The position numbers and the translations under genes were made by a program. Below, one piece after another: positions 18,076 through 26,676 of a stretch of 49,091 nucleotides of DNA (position 1 is the first letter of the stretch; each line of letters starts with the position of its first letter). Location of the stretch: assembly GCA_964610025.1 (NCBI GenBank), contig CAZSTX010000009.1, positions 1 through 49,091 on the forward strand. Direction: 5' to 3'. Source of the stretch: UBA5266 sp964610025. GTDB taxonomy: Bacteria > Bacteroidota > Bacteroidia > Bacteroidales > WCHB1-69. The notes beneath the pieces are model-generated. The model was given only the letters and a program-made list of their open reading frames with translations, had not been told where the DNA came from and did not search any database.

Positions 18076-18303
18076 CTAAACTAAAAACAGATACATTATT
18101 TTTGCAAAATCTGTGTAAATGGAAGTAGGCTCTGCTGGGGAGCAACCTATTAGGGATAGAGCTGTACGATGAAAGTTAAAGTTAAAAGGGTTGTTGTCTG
18201 TATTGCATATAGCCATTACACTATTGCAATTCTTTTTCAATTGCTTATCCAAACATCTCGGTTCAATCTCCTTGTGTACTAAAATATCTTTTATTTTGTT
18301 CAT
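18076..18303 (-). pseudogene. Possible decayed XRE/Cro-type HTH regulator
   Basis: A 75-codon frame starts MNKIKDILVHKEIEPRCLDK and continues with a QLKKNCNSVMAICN stretch and then NNPFN. The first 43 residues match the layout of short Bacteroidetes HTH_3 regulators (MNRIKEVLEEKGI..., LAKQLGKS...NxV, then a QP). After that the frame loses the second half of the fold (no recognisable IAKxLxVDxxELL) and ends in an unrelated tail, so a frameshift or decay is likely. A TACTTTTG box 24 bp upstream makes it more than a random frame. The resemblance is by eye only. Confidence 0.35.
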
Positions 18304-18326
18304 TCTTGAACTTATTTTGCACTATG

Positions 18327-18334
18327 CAAAAGTA
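18327..18334 (-). promoter_or_regulatory. Bacteroidetes -7 box upstream of the HTH-like frame
   Basis: The minus strand reads TACTTTTG 24 bp upstream of the ATG at 18303. It suggests the remnant once had a working promoter. Confidence 0.4.
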
Positions 18335-18394
18335 GTAAAAAAGTAAACATATTTATTGTTTTAAACACAATGTGCAAAAATCAATCTAATATTA

Positions 18395-18431
18395 CAAGCG
18401 ATATAAAGTTTCGACTACGTTCAGGGTGCAA
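18395..18431 (+). repeat. 37-bp direct repeat, copy 2
   Basis: This is the partner of 17976-18012, in the same orientation 419 bp away. It is followed by a six-base-pair hairpin (CACCAT, 9-nt loop, ATGGTG) at about 18439-18459. Confidence 0.5.
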
Positions 18432-18533
18432 TATAAGCACCATTTTTATTTTATGGTGTTATTTGCTACAAAATAGTAGTTAATAAATAATGTAAGTTGG
18501 TAATGAAAAAAAGCGTTTTTGTCAGTGTAAACG

Positions 18534-19508
18534 TTAAGGCAAATAGGTTTCGAGTAGTCGGCAGTTTTTATCAGGGACAAAGACCGCATCTTCAATAATG
18601 GCAGGCATTAACACACATTCTCCTTTTGATATTGTCTCTTCTCCTCCATCATATCGAATATAAGCCTTTCCTTCGATACAAATATAGATAACGAAAGTAT
18701 CTAATGCGATATATGTTTTTTCTATTGTTTTGTTAAACAACAAGATATTAGTAATAAAATAAGGAGAATGAACAAGTTTTGTTGTTTTGTTTTTTTCAGG
18801 AGAGATGCGTATTGGTTCGTTTTGATCATCTTGGTAATCTATTGCTTTATATGCTTCTTCTATATGTAAAGGGCGTAGATTTCCATCTTTATCTTTTCTG
18901 TTATAATCATACAAACGATAGGTAATATCTGATGTTTGTTGAATTTCAGCTAACAACACACCTTTCCCAATTGCATGCACTTTGCCTGCTGGCAAATAAA
19001 AAACATCTCCTACCTTTGTATCTACATAATGTAATACGTTTTCTAAAGTTCCTTTTTTTACATGTTCTTCTAATTTTTCTTGTGTCATAGGGCAATTAAA
19101 CCCAAGATTGATTTTAGCATCTTCGTCGGCATCAATGACATACCACATTTCAGTTTTCCCATTTTCGCCATATAATTGATTTGCAAGTTTATCATTAGGA
19201 TGTACTTGTACAGAAAGGTCGCTATTGGCATCAATAAATTTAATTAATAGTGGAAAATGCTCCCCATAAATATCAAATATTTTTTCGCCTACTAAATCAC
19301 CCATGTAGACACTTACTAACTCGTCTAATGTATTGTTTTTTAAAAATCCATTCATTACTTTGTTAGCATTGTTAGCAATACCTGATATTTCCCATGATTC
19401 GCCACAATTAGGGAGCGACAGAAAATCTTTATTTAAAATTGTTTTAATTTTATTTCCTCCCCATATTTTTTCTTTAAAAATGGGAAAAAATTTCAATGGA
19501 TACAGCAT
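18534..19508 (-). CDS. manA: Mannose-6-phosphate isomerase, class I
   Basis: ManA (324 residues) interconverts mannose-6-phosphate and fructose-6-phosphate, the entry to GDP-mannose and hence GDP-fucose or mannose-containing glycans. It is a zinc cupin. The start has WGG (17-19) and CGESWEISG (about 35-43). Zinc-ligand regions are SVQVHPND and PAGKVHAIGKGVLLAEIQQT. The substrate-binding RLYDYNR is also present. The length is that of the short bacterial form. It lies 97 bp downstream of korB with no clear promoter in between, so co-transcription is possible. Confidence 0.95.
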   Translation of the reverse strand: MLYPLKFFPIFKEKIWGGNKIKTILNKDFLSLPNCGESWEISGIANNANKVMNGFLKNNTLDELVSVYMGDLVGEKIFDIYGEHFPLLIKFIDANSDLSVQVHPNDKLANQLYGENGKTEMWYVIDADEDAKINLGFNCPMTQEKLEEHVKKGTLENVLHYVDTKVGDVFYLPAGKVHAIGKGVLLAEIQQTSDITYRLYDYNRKDKDGNLRPLHIEEAYKAIDYQDDQNEPIRISPEKNKTTKLVHSPYFITNILLFNKTIEKTYIALDTFVIYICIEGKAYIRYDGGEETISKGECVLMPAIIEDAVFVPDKNCRLLETYLP

Positions 19509-19605
19509 AGTAAAGTTTTTTAATAAACTCTCTTTTAATTAAAAATATATAAGCACAGCAAATCGAAAGATTTACAATAGAATACTTATGTGCAACAAGA
19601 CTTAT

Positions 19606-20637
19606 CTACACTTCCCACGTGTCGCCGCTATTCAGTAGATCGTCTACAGATTTAATCGACGATGTTTTTTGTGCATCGCTAATTTGCTTATCTATTAATT
19701 CATCATATGTAGGAGTTAAGACTGAACGTATCACTCCTAAAGCAACAGGAAAATCGGGTATGTGCATATCAGCCAACATATTATGTATTCCAGAATCTTC
19801 TTGTTTCGCATCATGTATCAGAATATCTTTTTCTGTTATTCCATTTTCACCAATGGTAACTACTTCTAAACCTTTTTGCCCTAAATGAATGCCTTTATTT
19901 CTATCTTTTCCAAAAATCATAGGTTCTCCATGTTTCAAAATCAATTGCTTATCGGCAGCAGTAGCTCTATCGGCTACCGCTTTATGGGCTCCGTCATTGA
20001 AAATTACACAATTTTGCAGAATTTCTATTACTGATGTTCCATCATGTTTAGCAGCTTCGAACATAACATCTACCATTAATTTTGGATTGTTATCTACTAC
20101 TCTAGCAAAAAAACTTCCTTGTGCAGCTAATACCAATTTGCCCACATCGAAAGGTTTTTCGATGGTGCCATAAGGCGAAGTTTTAGTTACTTTTCCGAAT
20201 GGTGTTGTAGGCGAATACTGTCCTTTTGTTAATCCATAAATTTGATTATTAAAAAGTAAGATATTTAAATCTACATTTCTTCTAATCGTATGCATAAAAT
20301 GATTTCCACCTATAGCCAACAAGTCGCCATCTCCTGCTACTACCCATACACTTAATTGTCTATTCGACACGCGTACTCCAGTAGCAATCGGTGTAGCACG
20401 GCCATGAATGCCATGAAATCCAAAAGTATTAACATAATATGGAAATCGTGAAGCACAGCCTATGCCTGATACTATACAAAAATTTTCGCGTTTATATCCT
20501 ATTTTAGGAAAAACATTTTCTAATGAAGCTAAAATAGCATGCGAACCACAGCCTGGACACCATTTTACCATTTGGTCACTTGCAAAATCTTCTTTTGTTA
20601 ATGGAATTGTCGAACGTTCTATCATTGAAAAACTCAT
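19606..20637 (-). CDS. korB: 2-oxoacid:ferredoxin oxidoreductase, beta subunit
   Basis: KorB (343 residues) is the thiamine-diphosphate subunit that, with KorA, oxidatively decarboxylates a 2-oxoacid (probably 2-oxoglutarate) to an acyl-CoA and reduces ferredoxin. CPGCGSHA (27-34) and GDGDLLAIGG (102-111) bind the [4Fe-4S] cluster and diphosphate/Mg; NQIYGLTKGQ (131-140) completes the motif. No ferredoxin domain is fused. The start is supported by an unusually strong AAGGAGGG seven bases upstream, overlapping the korA stop. The reaction is reversible, so it can also serve reductive carboxylation. Confidence 0.95.
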   Translation of the reverse strand: MSFSMIERSTIPLTKEDFASDQMVKWCPGCGSHAILASLENVFPKIGYKRENFCIVSGIGCASRFPYYVNTFGFHGIHGRATPIATGVRVSNRQLSVWVVAGDGDLLAIGGNHFMHTIRRNVDLNILLFNNQIYGLTKGQYSPTTPFGKVTKTSPYGTIEKPFDVGKLVLAAQGSFFARVVDNNPKLMVDVMFEAAKHDGTSVIEILQNCVIFNDGAHKAVADRATAADKQLILKHGEPMIFGKDRNKGIHLGQKGLEVVTIGENGITEKDILIHDAKQEDSGIHNMLADMHIPDFPVALGVIRSVLTPTYDELIDKQISDAQKTSSIKSVDDLLNSGDTWEV

Positions 20638-20644
20638 TATTTAT

Positions 20645-20652
20645 CCCTCCTT
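20645..20652 (-). promoter_or_regulatory. Strong Shine-Dalgarno sequence for korB
   Basis: The minus strand reads AAGGAGGG seven bases before the korB ATG and immediately after, partly inside, the korA stop TAA. Other starts in this window lack such a sequence, as is normal for Bacteroidetes. Confidence 0.6.
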
Positions 20653-22489
20653 AAAATATTTGATTAAATGTATTAATTAATTCAGTAGTAGTAAAAGGTA
20701 TTCCTTTTATTTTATTGTATTTTATAAATGTAAATTGAGGATATATCATCCGTAAATAATTGGCAAATTGCCCATCATTCAACTCACATACTACTATTTG
20801 TTTAAATTTAGCAAATATATCAGCTGTATTTTTGGGAAGTGGCATAATATATTTAAAATGAGCTAAACTTATTTTTTTTCCTTGTTTTTGTAAATTTCTG
20901 ACTGCTTCGTACACTTGTCCTCTTGTTCCGCCCCAACTTACGACTAACAAATCGCCATTATCTTCGCCTACAATATCTTGTTCTGGAATATAATTAGCTA
21001 TTCGCTGTACTTTTTCATTACGGTTGCTCACCATTTTATCGTGATTATTTGGGTCGGTAGAGACAGCACCAAAAACATCTGTTTTTTCTAAACCTCCTAC
21101 TCTATGTTCTAATCCTTCTGTTCCTGGCAATGCCCATTGACGTGCTAATGTTGTTTCATCTCTGCGATACGGCTTGTAATTAGCATCTTTTGCTTTAGCA
21201 ATAGGCGGATTGATGCTTGGCATATCGGCTACTTTAGGAATGCGGAAAAGTTCTGTTCCTTGTCCGATATAACCATCGCTCATAAGTATTGCAGGTGTCA
21301 TATGTTCTAATGATAGTTTAGCGGTATTATATGCCATTTCGAAGCAATCGCTCGGAGAAGCTGCCGCAGTTACTATACAAGGGCATGCTCCATTACGTCC
21401 GTATAACGCTTGTAATAAATCTGCTTGTTCTGATTTTGTAGGCATCCCTGTTGACGGACCTCCTCTTTGTACATTAACAATTACTAAGGGTAATTCTGTC
21501 ATAACTGCTAATCCAATTGCTTCCGATTTTAACGACAAGCCTGGTCCTGATGTAGAAGTTACCGCCATAGAGCCCGCATAAGAAGCACCTATAGCAGAAC
21601 ATATTCCTGCTATTTCGTCTTCGCATTGCATTACACGTGCATTTAACGATTTATTTTTTGCTAATTCTATTAAAATATCTGTTGCTGGAGTAATTGGGTA
21701 AGAACCTAAAAACAAAGGTCTTCCTGAACGTTCTGAAGCTGCCAATAATCCCCACGCAGTTGCTATGTTTCCTGAGATATTACGGTATTTACCTTTAGGT
21801 AAAACTGCTGTAGGAATATGAAAACGTGACTCTATAGCTTCGATACTTTCAGCATAAATATAACCTGCTTTTAATACTTCAATATTTATTTCAGCAATTT
21901 TTGGATTCTTTTTAAATTTATCTTGAATGTGTTGAAATAATATATCTAAATTTCTATCATAAATAAAAGAAACTATTCCCAAGGCATACATATTTTTTGT
22001 TCTATCAGCTTCTTTTATTTCCATGCCTAAACTGATTGCAATTTCTTTTGATTGAGAAGAAATGGGAGCTTTGATGACATTGTAACTCGATAAGCTACCA
22101 TCTTCTAAAGGATTGGATTTATAACCAGCCTTATCAAACACTTTATCTACAAAAGTGTCAATATCGACAATAATTGTACCACCTAAGGTTACCCAATGTA
22201 GGTTTGCTTTTAACGATGCTGGATTCATTGCAACCAACATATCGCACTTATCCCCTATAGTTCTAATTTCTCTTCCAATATGAACTTGATAACCAGAAAC
22301 ACCTGCTATTGTATTGCGAGGGGCTCTTATTTCTGCTGGATAATCAGGAAAAGTGGACAAATCATTACCTGACATTGCAGAAGTGTCAGAAAATAATGTC
22401 CCAGTGAGCTGCATACCATCGCCACAGTCTCCTGCAAATTTTACAACAACACTTTCTCTTTCAACAAACTCAGACTTTTTATTGACCAT
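20651..22489 (-). CDS. korA: 2-oxoacid:ferredoxin oxidoreductase, alpha subunit (gamma-alpha fusion)
   Basis: KorA (612 residues) joins the gamma domain at the N-terminus (GDCGDGMQLTG, about 20-30, to about 195) to the pyrimidine-binding alpha domain. The alpha part has GSYPITPATDI, then ECEDE-like QCEDEIAG, STSGPGLSLKSEAIG and RGGPSTGMPTKSEQADL. This layout and the TKSEQADLLQALYGRNG stretch fit the 2-oxoglutarate-type KorAB rather than the four-subunit pyruvate enzyme. Pyruvate or branched-chain oxoacid activity cannot be ruled out. A TACCTTTG box lies 46 bp upstream. korB follows 13 bp after the stop. Confidence 0.95.
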   Translation of the reverse strand: MVNKKSEFVERESVVVKFAGDCGDGMQLTGTLFSDTSAMSGNDLSTFPDYPAEIRAPRNTIAGVSGYQVHIGREIRTIGDKCDMLVAMNPASLKANLHWVTLGGTIIVDIDTFVDKVFDKAGYKSNPLEDGSLSSYNVIKAPISSQSKEIAISLGMEIKEADRTKNMYALGIVSFIYDRNLDILFQHIQDKFKKNPKIAEINIEVLKAGYIYAESIEAIESRFHIPTAVLPKGKYRNISGNIATAWGLLAASERSGRPLFLGSYPITPATDILIELAKNKSLNARVMQCEDEIAGICSAIGASYAGSMAVTSTSGPGLSLKSEAIGLAVMTELPLVIVNVQRGGPSTGMPTKSEQADLLQALYGRNGACPCIVTAAASPSDCFEMAYNTAKLSLEHMTPAILMSDGYIGQGTELFRIPKVADMPSINPPIAKAKDANYKPYRRDETTLARQWALPGTEGLEHRVGGLEKTDVFGAVSTDPNNHDKMVSNRNEKVQRIANYIPEQDIVGEDNGDLLVVSWGGTRGQVYEAVRNLQKQGKKISLAHFKYIMPLPKNTADIFAKFKQIVVCELNDGQFANYLRMIYPQFTFIKYNKIKGIPFTTTELINTFNQIF

Positions 22490-22535
22490 AACTACATCTA
22501 TTCTTTTTAATAATATTTTTATTTTTATTTTTTTA

Positions 22536-22543
22536 CAAAGGTA
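22536..22543 (-). promoter_or_regulatory. Bacteroidetes -7 box for korAB
   Basis: The minus strand reads TACCTTTG in the 124-bp gap between rseC-like and korA. It indicates that korAB has its own promoter. Confidence 0.6.
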
Positions 22544-22613
22544 TAGCTTTTTATTGTGATAAAACAGTTAAATGAGAAATATTTTTTTATCTTTTATTTG
22601 TGAAATAAATTGA

Positions 22614-23042
22614 TTATTTTATAAGATTTTTTTGTATCGTAAAAACGATTTTTTTCTCTATTTTTTTTCTTAATAAATACAACAAATAATAATAAAGCGA
22701 TACAATAAGGAATGAGATTAAAATAACAATTATTTCATTTTTAATAAAAAAATGTCCTATCACAAAAGTAGCTATCAAAACAATTACTGGAAGCAGGTAG
22801 GCATAAAACACAGCAATAAAACCTATAGAAGTAGCCATTTTCACATTGACAATTTCTCCTAATTGATAATCTGCGACATTGTTGCATGCGATATCTATCA
22901 ATCTTCTTTTTTCATTGAAAATCATACATGATTTTTTCCCATCGCACTGTTGACATGCTTCGTTAACTAAAATTTCAACAACTATATTATTTGTCTCAAT
23001 TTTTACAATTTTACCTTCATGAAATTCTTGTCCTATTGACAT
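22614..23042 (-). CDS. RseC/SoxR-reducing-system family membrane protein
   Basis: The 142-residue protein has a small N-terminal beta domain (HEGKIVKIETNNIVVEIL, 8-25) with three cysteines in C-x2-C-x5-C spacing (C30, C33, C39). Two membrane helices (about 75-97 and 102-122) and a basic C-terminal tail follow. This is the RseC/MucC pattern. In Bacteroidales the gene usually precedes the rnf electron-transport operon; here no rnf gene is present. It is 3 bp downstream of a lipoprotein thioredoxin, so a shared redox role at the membrane is plausible but unproven. Confidence 0.8.
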   Translation of the reverse strand: MSIGQEFHEGKIVKIETNNIVVEILVNEACQQCDGKKSCMIFNEKRRLIDIACNNVADYQLGEIVNVKMATSIGFIAVFYAYLLPVIVLIATFVIGHFFIKNEIIVILISFLIVSLYYYLLYLLRKKIEKKIVFTIQKNLIK

Positions 23043-23045
23043 ATA

Positions 23046-23561
23046 TTATTGCATTAATACACTTTCAATGGCTTTACGCATATCGTCTTCCGACATCATT
23101 CCTAATGCCGACTGTGGTTGTCCATTCATAGGGCAAAACAAGAAAAAAGGAATAGAATTAATAGCATAGACACTTGCTAATTCTTTATTTTCGTCAATAT
23201 TAACTTTATAAATAATTATTTTACCTGCGTATTCTTTTGCTAATTTTTCCATAGTAGGTTCCATCATTTTACAAGGACGGCACCAATCGGCATAAAAATC
23301 AACTATACAAGGAAGTGTGCCATTGTATTTCCAATTAGTATTGGTTTTATAGTCATGTACCAATTTCATATACTCATACATATCTAATTTTATAGGTTCA
23401 CCACTCACTGGATTTTGAGCCTGTACTTCTTCTTGTGCTGCTTCAACAGCTATTGTTGTTTGTGCAAGGTCTATTGCTTCATTTTTTACTTTATCTGTTT
23501 GAGCTTGACATGACATCAATAAAAAGGCAAAACTTAGTACACTAAAAGACAACTGTTTCAT
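23046..23561 (-). CDS. Lipoprotein thioredoxin (envelope thiol-disulfide protein)
   Basis: The 171-residue protein has a lipoprotein signal (LLMSC, lipidated Cys18). A linker rich in Ala, Gln and Glu runs to about 55. The thioredoxin fold follows, with WCRPC (93-97) in FYADWCRPCKMMEPTMEKL and the cis-Pro loop NSIPFFLFC (about 135-143). It is probably anchored in the inner or outer membrane and acts in the periplasm. CRPC is close to, but not the same as, the cytosolic CGPC. It is translated just before the RseC-like gene. I could not identify a promoter by the TAnnTTTG rule. Confidence 0.9.
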   Translation of the reverse strand: MKQLSFSVLSFAFLLMSCQAQTDKVKNEAIDLAQTTIAVEAAQEEVQAQNPVSGEPIKLDMYEYMKLVHDYKTNTNWKYNGTLPCIVDFYADWCRPCKMMEPTMEKLAKEYAGKIIIYKVNIDENKELASVYAINSIPFFLFCPMNGQPQSALGMMSEDDMRKAIESVLMQ

Positions 23562-23688
23562 ATATGTTCTTATTTTTTATTTTTTAAATCTTGCATAATA
23601 AAACAATAATAAGATTAAAATGTTCGATTGATTGTAAGAGAGATAAATTAAATTGCTGATTTAATTCAGATTTAATTTAATTTTCTTG

Positions 23689-23696
23689 TAATTTTG
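23689..23696 (+). promoter_or_regulatory. Bacteroidetes -7 box for uvrC
   Basis: TAATTTTG lies 21 bp upstream of the ATG at 23718 and covers the alternative TTG codon at 23694, which therefore cannot be the start if this promoter is used. Confidence 0.6.
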
Positions 23697-23717
23697 CAAA
23701 AAAACTCTTCTGTCATT

Positions 23718-25520
23718 ATGGCGAATAAGAACAATATTACAAGTATTTTAAAAATTTTACCCGACAAAAGTGGTGTTTACCTTTTTTGTGATGTAAATAA
23801 AAATATTATTTATGTAGGGAAAGCAAAAAAAATAAAAAAACGCGTTAGTTCTTATTTTAAAAAGACAATAAGCCATCCCAAACTTCGTGTAATGGTCAAT
23901 AAAATATTTGATATTAAATTTATTTTAGCTGACAACGAATACGAGGCTTTATTGTTAGAAAACAATCTAATAAAAAAATACCAGCCTCGATATAATGTGT
24001 TGTTAAAAGACGACAAAACCTACCCTTGGATTTGTATTCCGAATGAAGATTTTCCTCGTATTTTCTCTACACGCAAAACAAACAATAAAAATGCAACTTA
24101 TTTTGGACCTTATTCTTCTGTGAAAAATATGATGTCGATTCTTGAAATTTTAAGAGAATTATACCCTTTTCGGACTTGTAATTTGAACTTAAATAAAGAA
24201 AGTATTGCTAAAAAGAAATACAAACCCTGTTTAGATTATCATTTAAAAAAATGCAAAGCTCCTTGTGTCGGCTTGCAAACCGAAGAAGATTATCTAAACA
24301 ACATTAAACAAGCCATCTGCATCATCGAAGGGGAAATAAAAGAAGTGATTAAAAATCTTGAATTAGCGATGCATGCTTATTCCAAAACAATGGAATTTGA
24401 AAAAGCTCATGAAATAAAAAACAAAATTGATACTTTAAAAAATTACCAAGCTCGGTCTACTATTGTCAATCCAAAAATCAACAATGTAGATGTTTTTGCT
24501 ATTGCTGACGATGCTAACTCTGCCTTTATTAGTTATTTTAAAGTGATGAACGGCGCTATTATCCATACTCAAAATTTAGAAATTAAAAAACGTTTAGACG
24601 AAACCCTTGAAGAACTGCTTTTATTGGCAATAGTAGATATAAGAAAAAACAGCAATAGCCAGACTACAGAAATTATTCTCCCTTTTAATCTTCCCTACTC
24701 TATTGCAAATTCTAAAATCACTGTTCCAAAAAAAGGAGACAAAATGAAACTTTTAGCACTCACCCAACGCAATGCTTTAGCTTACAGGCATGATAGACAA
24801 ATGAAAAAAAGCATTTTAGAAGGTAACAGAACAAATAAAAATATATTAGAACAGATGCAGCAAGATTTAATGTTATTAGCACCTCCAGCTTACATAGAAT
24901 GTTTCGACAATTCTAATATTCAAGGAAAACATGCTGTTTCGGCGATGGTGTGTTTTAGAAATGCAAAACCCTCAAAAAAAGAATATCGGCATTTTCTTAT
25001 AAAAACACAACAGCAAGCTAACGATTATGCCTCAATGCAAGAAGTTGTTTATCGTAGATATAGCAAACTGTTAAACGCAAATCAAGCACTTCCCAACATG
25101 ATACTTATTGACGGCGGAAAAGGACAAGTTTCGGCGGTTTATACAATATTAAAACAGCTGAAAATTGAAGATAAAGTGGCACTTTTTGGAATAGCAGAAA
25201 GGTTAGAAGAAATCTTTCGCCCTAATGATCCACTCCCATTATATATTGATAAGAAATCAGCAACTCAATATGTTTTACAACATCTTCGTGACGAAGCACA
25301 TCGTTTCAGCATTACCCATCATCGAAAATTACGTTCTAAAGCAACATTTAAAACAGAGCTTACAACTATTCAAACCATAGGCGAAGCTACTACACAAAAA
25401 CTTTTAAAGCAATTTCACACAATTGAAAAAATAAAACAAGCAAGCATTGACGATTTAACTCCTATAATAGGAAAATCGAAAGCGACAGCCGTATTTAATT
25501 TTTACCATTCTACTTTATAA
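23718..25520 (+). CDS. uvrC: Excinuclease ABC subunit C
   Basis: UvrC makes the two incisions around a DNA lesion in nucleotide excision repair, with UvrA and UvrB. The ATG at 23718 gives 600 residues and is preferred over TTG at 23694, which lies inside the promoter box. The GIY-YIG nuclease domain is visible as GVYLFCD and IIYVGKAKKIKKRV (about 19-45). A UVR helix lies near 200-235. The RNase H-like domain contains CFDNSNIQG and ILIDGGKGQ. Tandem helix-hairpin-helix motifs close the protein. It converges on uppP and overlaps its 3' end by 11 bp. Confidence 0.95.
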   Translation: MANKNNITSILKILPDKSGVYLFCDVNKNIIYVGKAKKIKKRVSSYFKKTISHPKLRVMVNKIFDIKFILADNEYEALLLENNLIKKYQPRYNVLLKDDKTYPWICIPNEDFPRIFSTRKTNNKNATYFGPYSSVKNMMSILEILRELYPFRTCNLNLNKESIAKKKYKPCLDYHLKKCKAPCVGLQTEEDYLNNIKQAICIIEGEIKEVIKNLELAMHAYSKTMEFEKAHEIKNKIDTLKNYQARSTIVNPKINNVDVFAIADDANSAFISYFKVMNGAIIHTQNLEIKKRLDETLEELLLLAIVDIRKNSNSQTTEIILPFNLPYSIANSKITVPKKGDKMKLLALTQRNALAYRHDRQMKKSILEGNRTNKNILEQMQQDLMLLAPPAYIECFDNSNIQGKHAVSAMVCFRNAKPSKKEYRHFLIKTQQQANDYASMQEVVYRRYSKLLNANQALPNMILIDGGKGQVSAVYTILKQLKIEDKVALFGIAERLEEIFRPNDPLPLYIDKKSATQYVLQHLRDEAHRFSITHHRKLRSKATFKTELTTIQTIGEATTQKLLKQFHTIEKIKQASIDDLTPIIGKSKATAVFNFYHSTL

Positions 25521-26307
25521 AATAAAATGATAGCGAAAAAATAGCCGCTAACATACAATAAATTGCAAAATAGATAATTTTTCCTTTTTTAACAATATTA
25601 ATCATCCATTTACAGGCAACGCACCCTACTATAAAAGCTGCTACAAAGCCGCTTAACAAAGAAATAGGAGCAATATTTACTGGGGTAGGAAACAATAAAT
25701 AATCTTTTATATCTAAAAAGGCTTCTCCTAAAATAGGAATTATAACCATGAGAAATGAAAATTTAGCAATAGATTCTTTTTTATTTCCAAGTAATATGCC
25801 TGTGGCAATAGTACTTCCTGAACGCGAAAGACCTGGCAGCACTGCAACAGCTTGTGCTATACCAATAATAAAAGCATCCCACCAGCTAATTTTTTCTTTT
25901 TGACGTGGTTTAGCAAAATAAGCAAAAGCTAATAGTAAGGAGGTGAGCAGTAAACAGCAACCCACTATCAGTAAGCCTGAACCAAATATAATTTCGACAT
26001 AATCCTTAAAAAACAATCCTATTATCATTACAGGAATCATCGATAAGGCTATTTTAAACAAATATTGTGTAGAGTCGTTCCATTTGAAAAGAAAAAAGCC
26101 TTTAAATAATTCTGTAACTTCTTTCCATAATATAACAATTGTACTCAAAACTGTTGCTGCATGTACGGTTACAGCAAACATTAAATTATCTTCTACTTCA
26201 ACATTTAAAATGGCATTCCCTATTGCCAAATGTCCACTACTACTTACAGGTAGAAATTCTGTTAATCCTTGTACAATTCCAAGAATGATAGCTTCCCAGA
26301 CTTCCAT
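25510..26307 (-). CDS. uppP: Undecaprenyl-diphosphatase (BacA type)
   Basis: UppP (265 residues) dephosphorylates undecaprenyl diphosphate to recycle the lipid carrier for peptidoglycan and surface glycans. The signature GIVQGLTEFLPVSSSGHL (10-27) and the second motif LPGLSRSGSTI (about 156-166) carry the catalytic Glu, His and Arg regions. About eight membrane segments are evident. It is the last gene of the ftsX-DUF3098-uppP run, a common Bacteroidales order. Its 3' end overlaps that of uvrC. Confidence 0.95.
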   Translation of the reverse strand: MEVWEAIILGIVQGLTEFLPVSSSGHLAIGNAILNVEVEDNLMFAVTVHAATVLSTIVILWKEVTELFKGFFLFKWNDSTQYLFKIALSMIPVMIIGLFFKDYVEIIFGSGLLIVGCCLLLTSLLLAFAYFAKPRQKEKISWWDAFIIGIAQAVAVLPGLSRSGSTIATGILLGNKKESIAKFSFLMVIIPILGEAFLDIKDYLLFPTPVNIAPISLLSGFVAAFIVGCVACKWMINIVKKGKIIYFAIYCMLAAIFSLSFYFIK

Positions 26308-26331
26308 ATATTCTCTTTAAAATATCACTTA

Positions 26332-26658
26332 TTATAACAGTTCTTTTTTCTCTTTTTTTTCTTTTTTCTCCTTTTGACGATACATGATAGCAAACAATTC
26401 TATCAAAAAGCCAATTGTCAGCATAATAGGTCCTGCATACATGCGTCTAAAATCGAAAATAGCTTCGCTAAATTCAGTAGGATCTTCTGTGCCTCCTCCC
26501 GATAGTAAAATATACCCTATCATTAACACAACAATTCCTATGAGCATAATGATATAATTTATTTTAGTAAAAGGCATACCTGGCGCCCATGTAATGGCTT
26601 GTTTTTTGGGAAGTGCTTTATTTTTTGATTTACTGCTAACTGCTTTTTCTTTTGCCAT
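26332..26658 (-). CDS. DUF3098 membrane protein
   Basis: The 108-residue protein has a basic N-terminal tail, two membrane helices (about 33-53 and 75-94) and a very Lys/Glu-rich C-terminus. A conserved-looking loop lies between the helices (GGGTEDPTEFSEAIFDFRRM). This matches the DUF3098 family found next to ftsX and uppP in Bacteroidetes. The function is unknown; the setting suggests cell-division or envelope work. Confidence 0.8.
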   Translation of the reverse strand: MAKEKAVSSKSKNKALPKKQAITWAPGMPFTKINYIIMLIGIVVLMIGYILLSGGGTEDPTEFSEAIFDFRRMYAGPIMLTIGFLIELFAIMYRQKEKKEKKEKKELL

Positions 26659-26676
26659 ATTATTTAATGATTATAA

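Larger units (their letters stand above)
17924..18533. other. Gene-poor region upstream of the MATE operon
   Basis: About 610 bp without an intact gene. It contains two copies of a 37-bp direct repeat, a short leftward frame resembling a decayed HTH regulator with its own -7 box, and a small hairpin (CACCAT...ATGGTG) just after the second repeat copy. No RNA gene or insertion-sequence end is recognisable. Confidence 0.5.

Noticed and set aside
23694..23717. TTG start for uvrC eight codons upstream
   Set aside because: The codon lies within TAATTTTG, the likely promoter box, and the added residues are not family-like.
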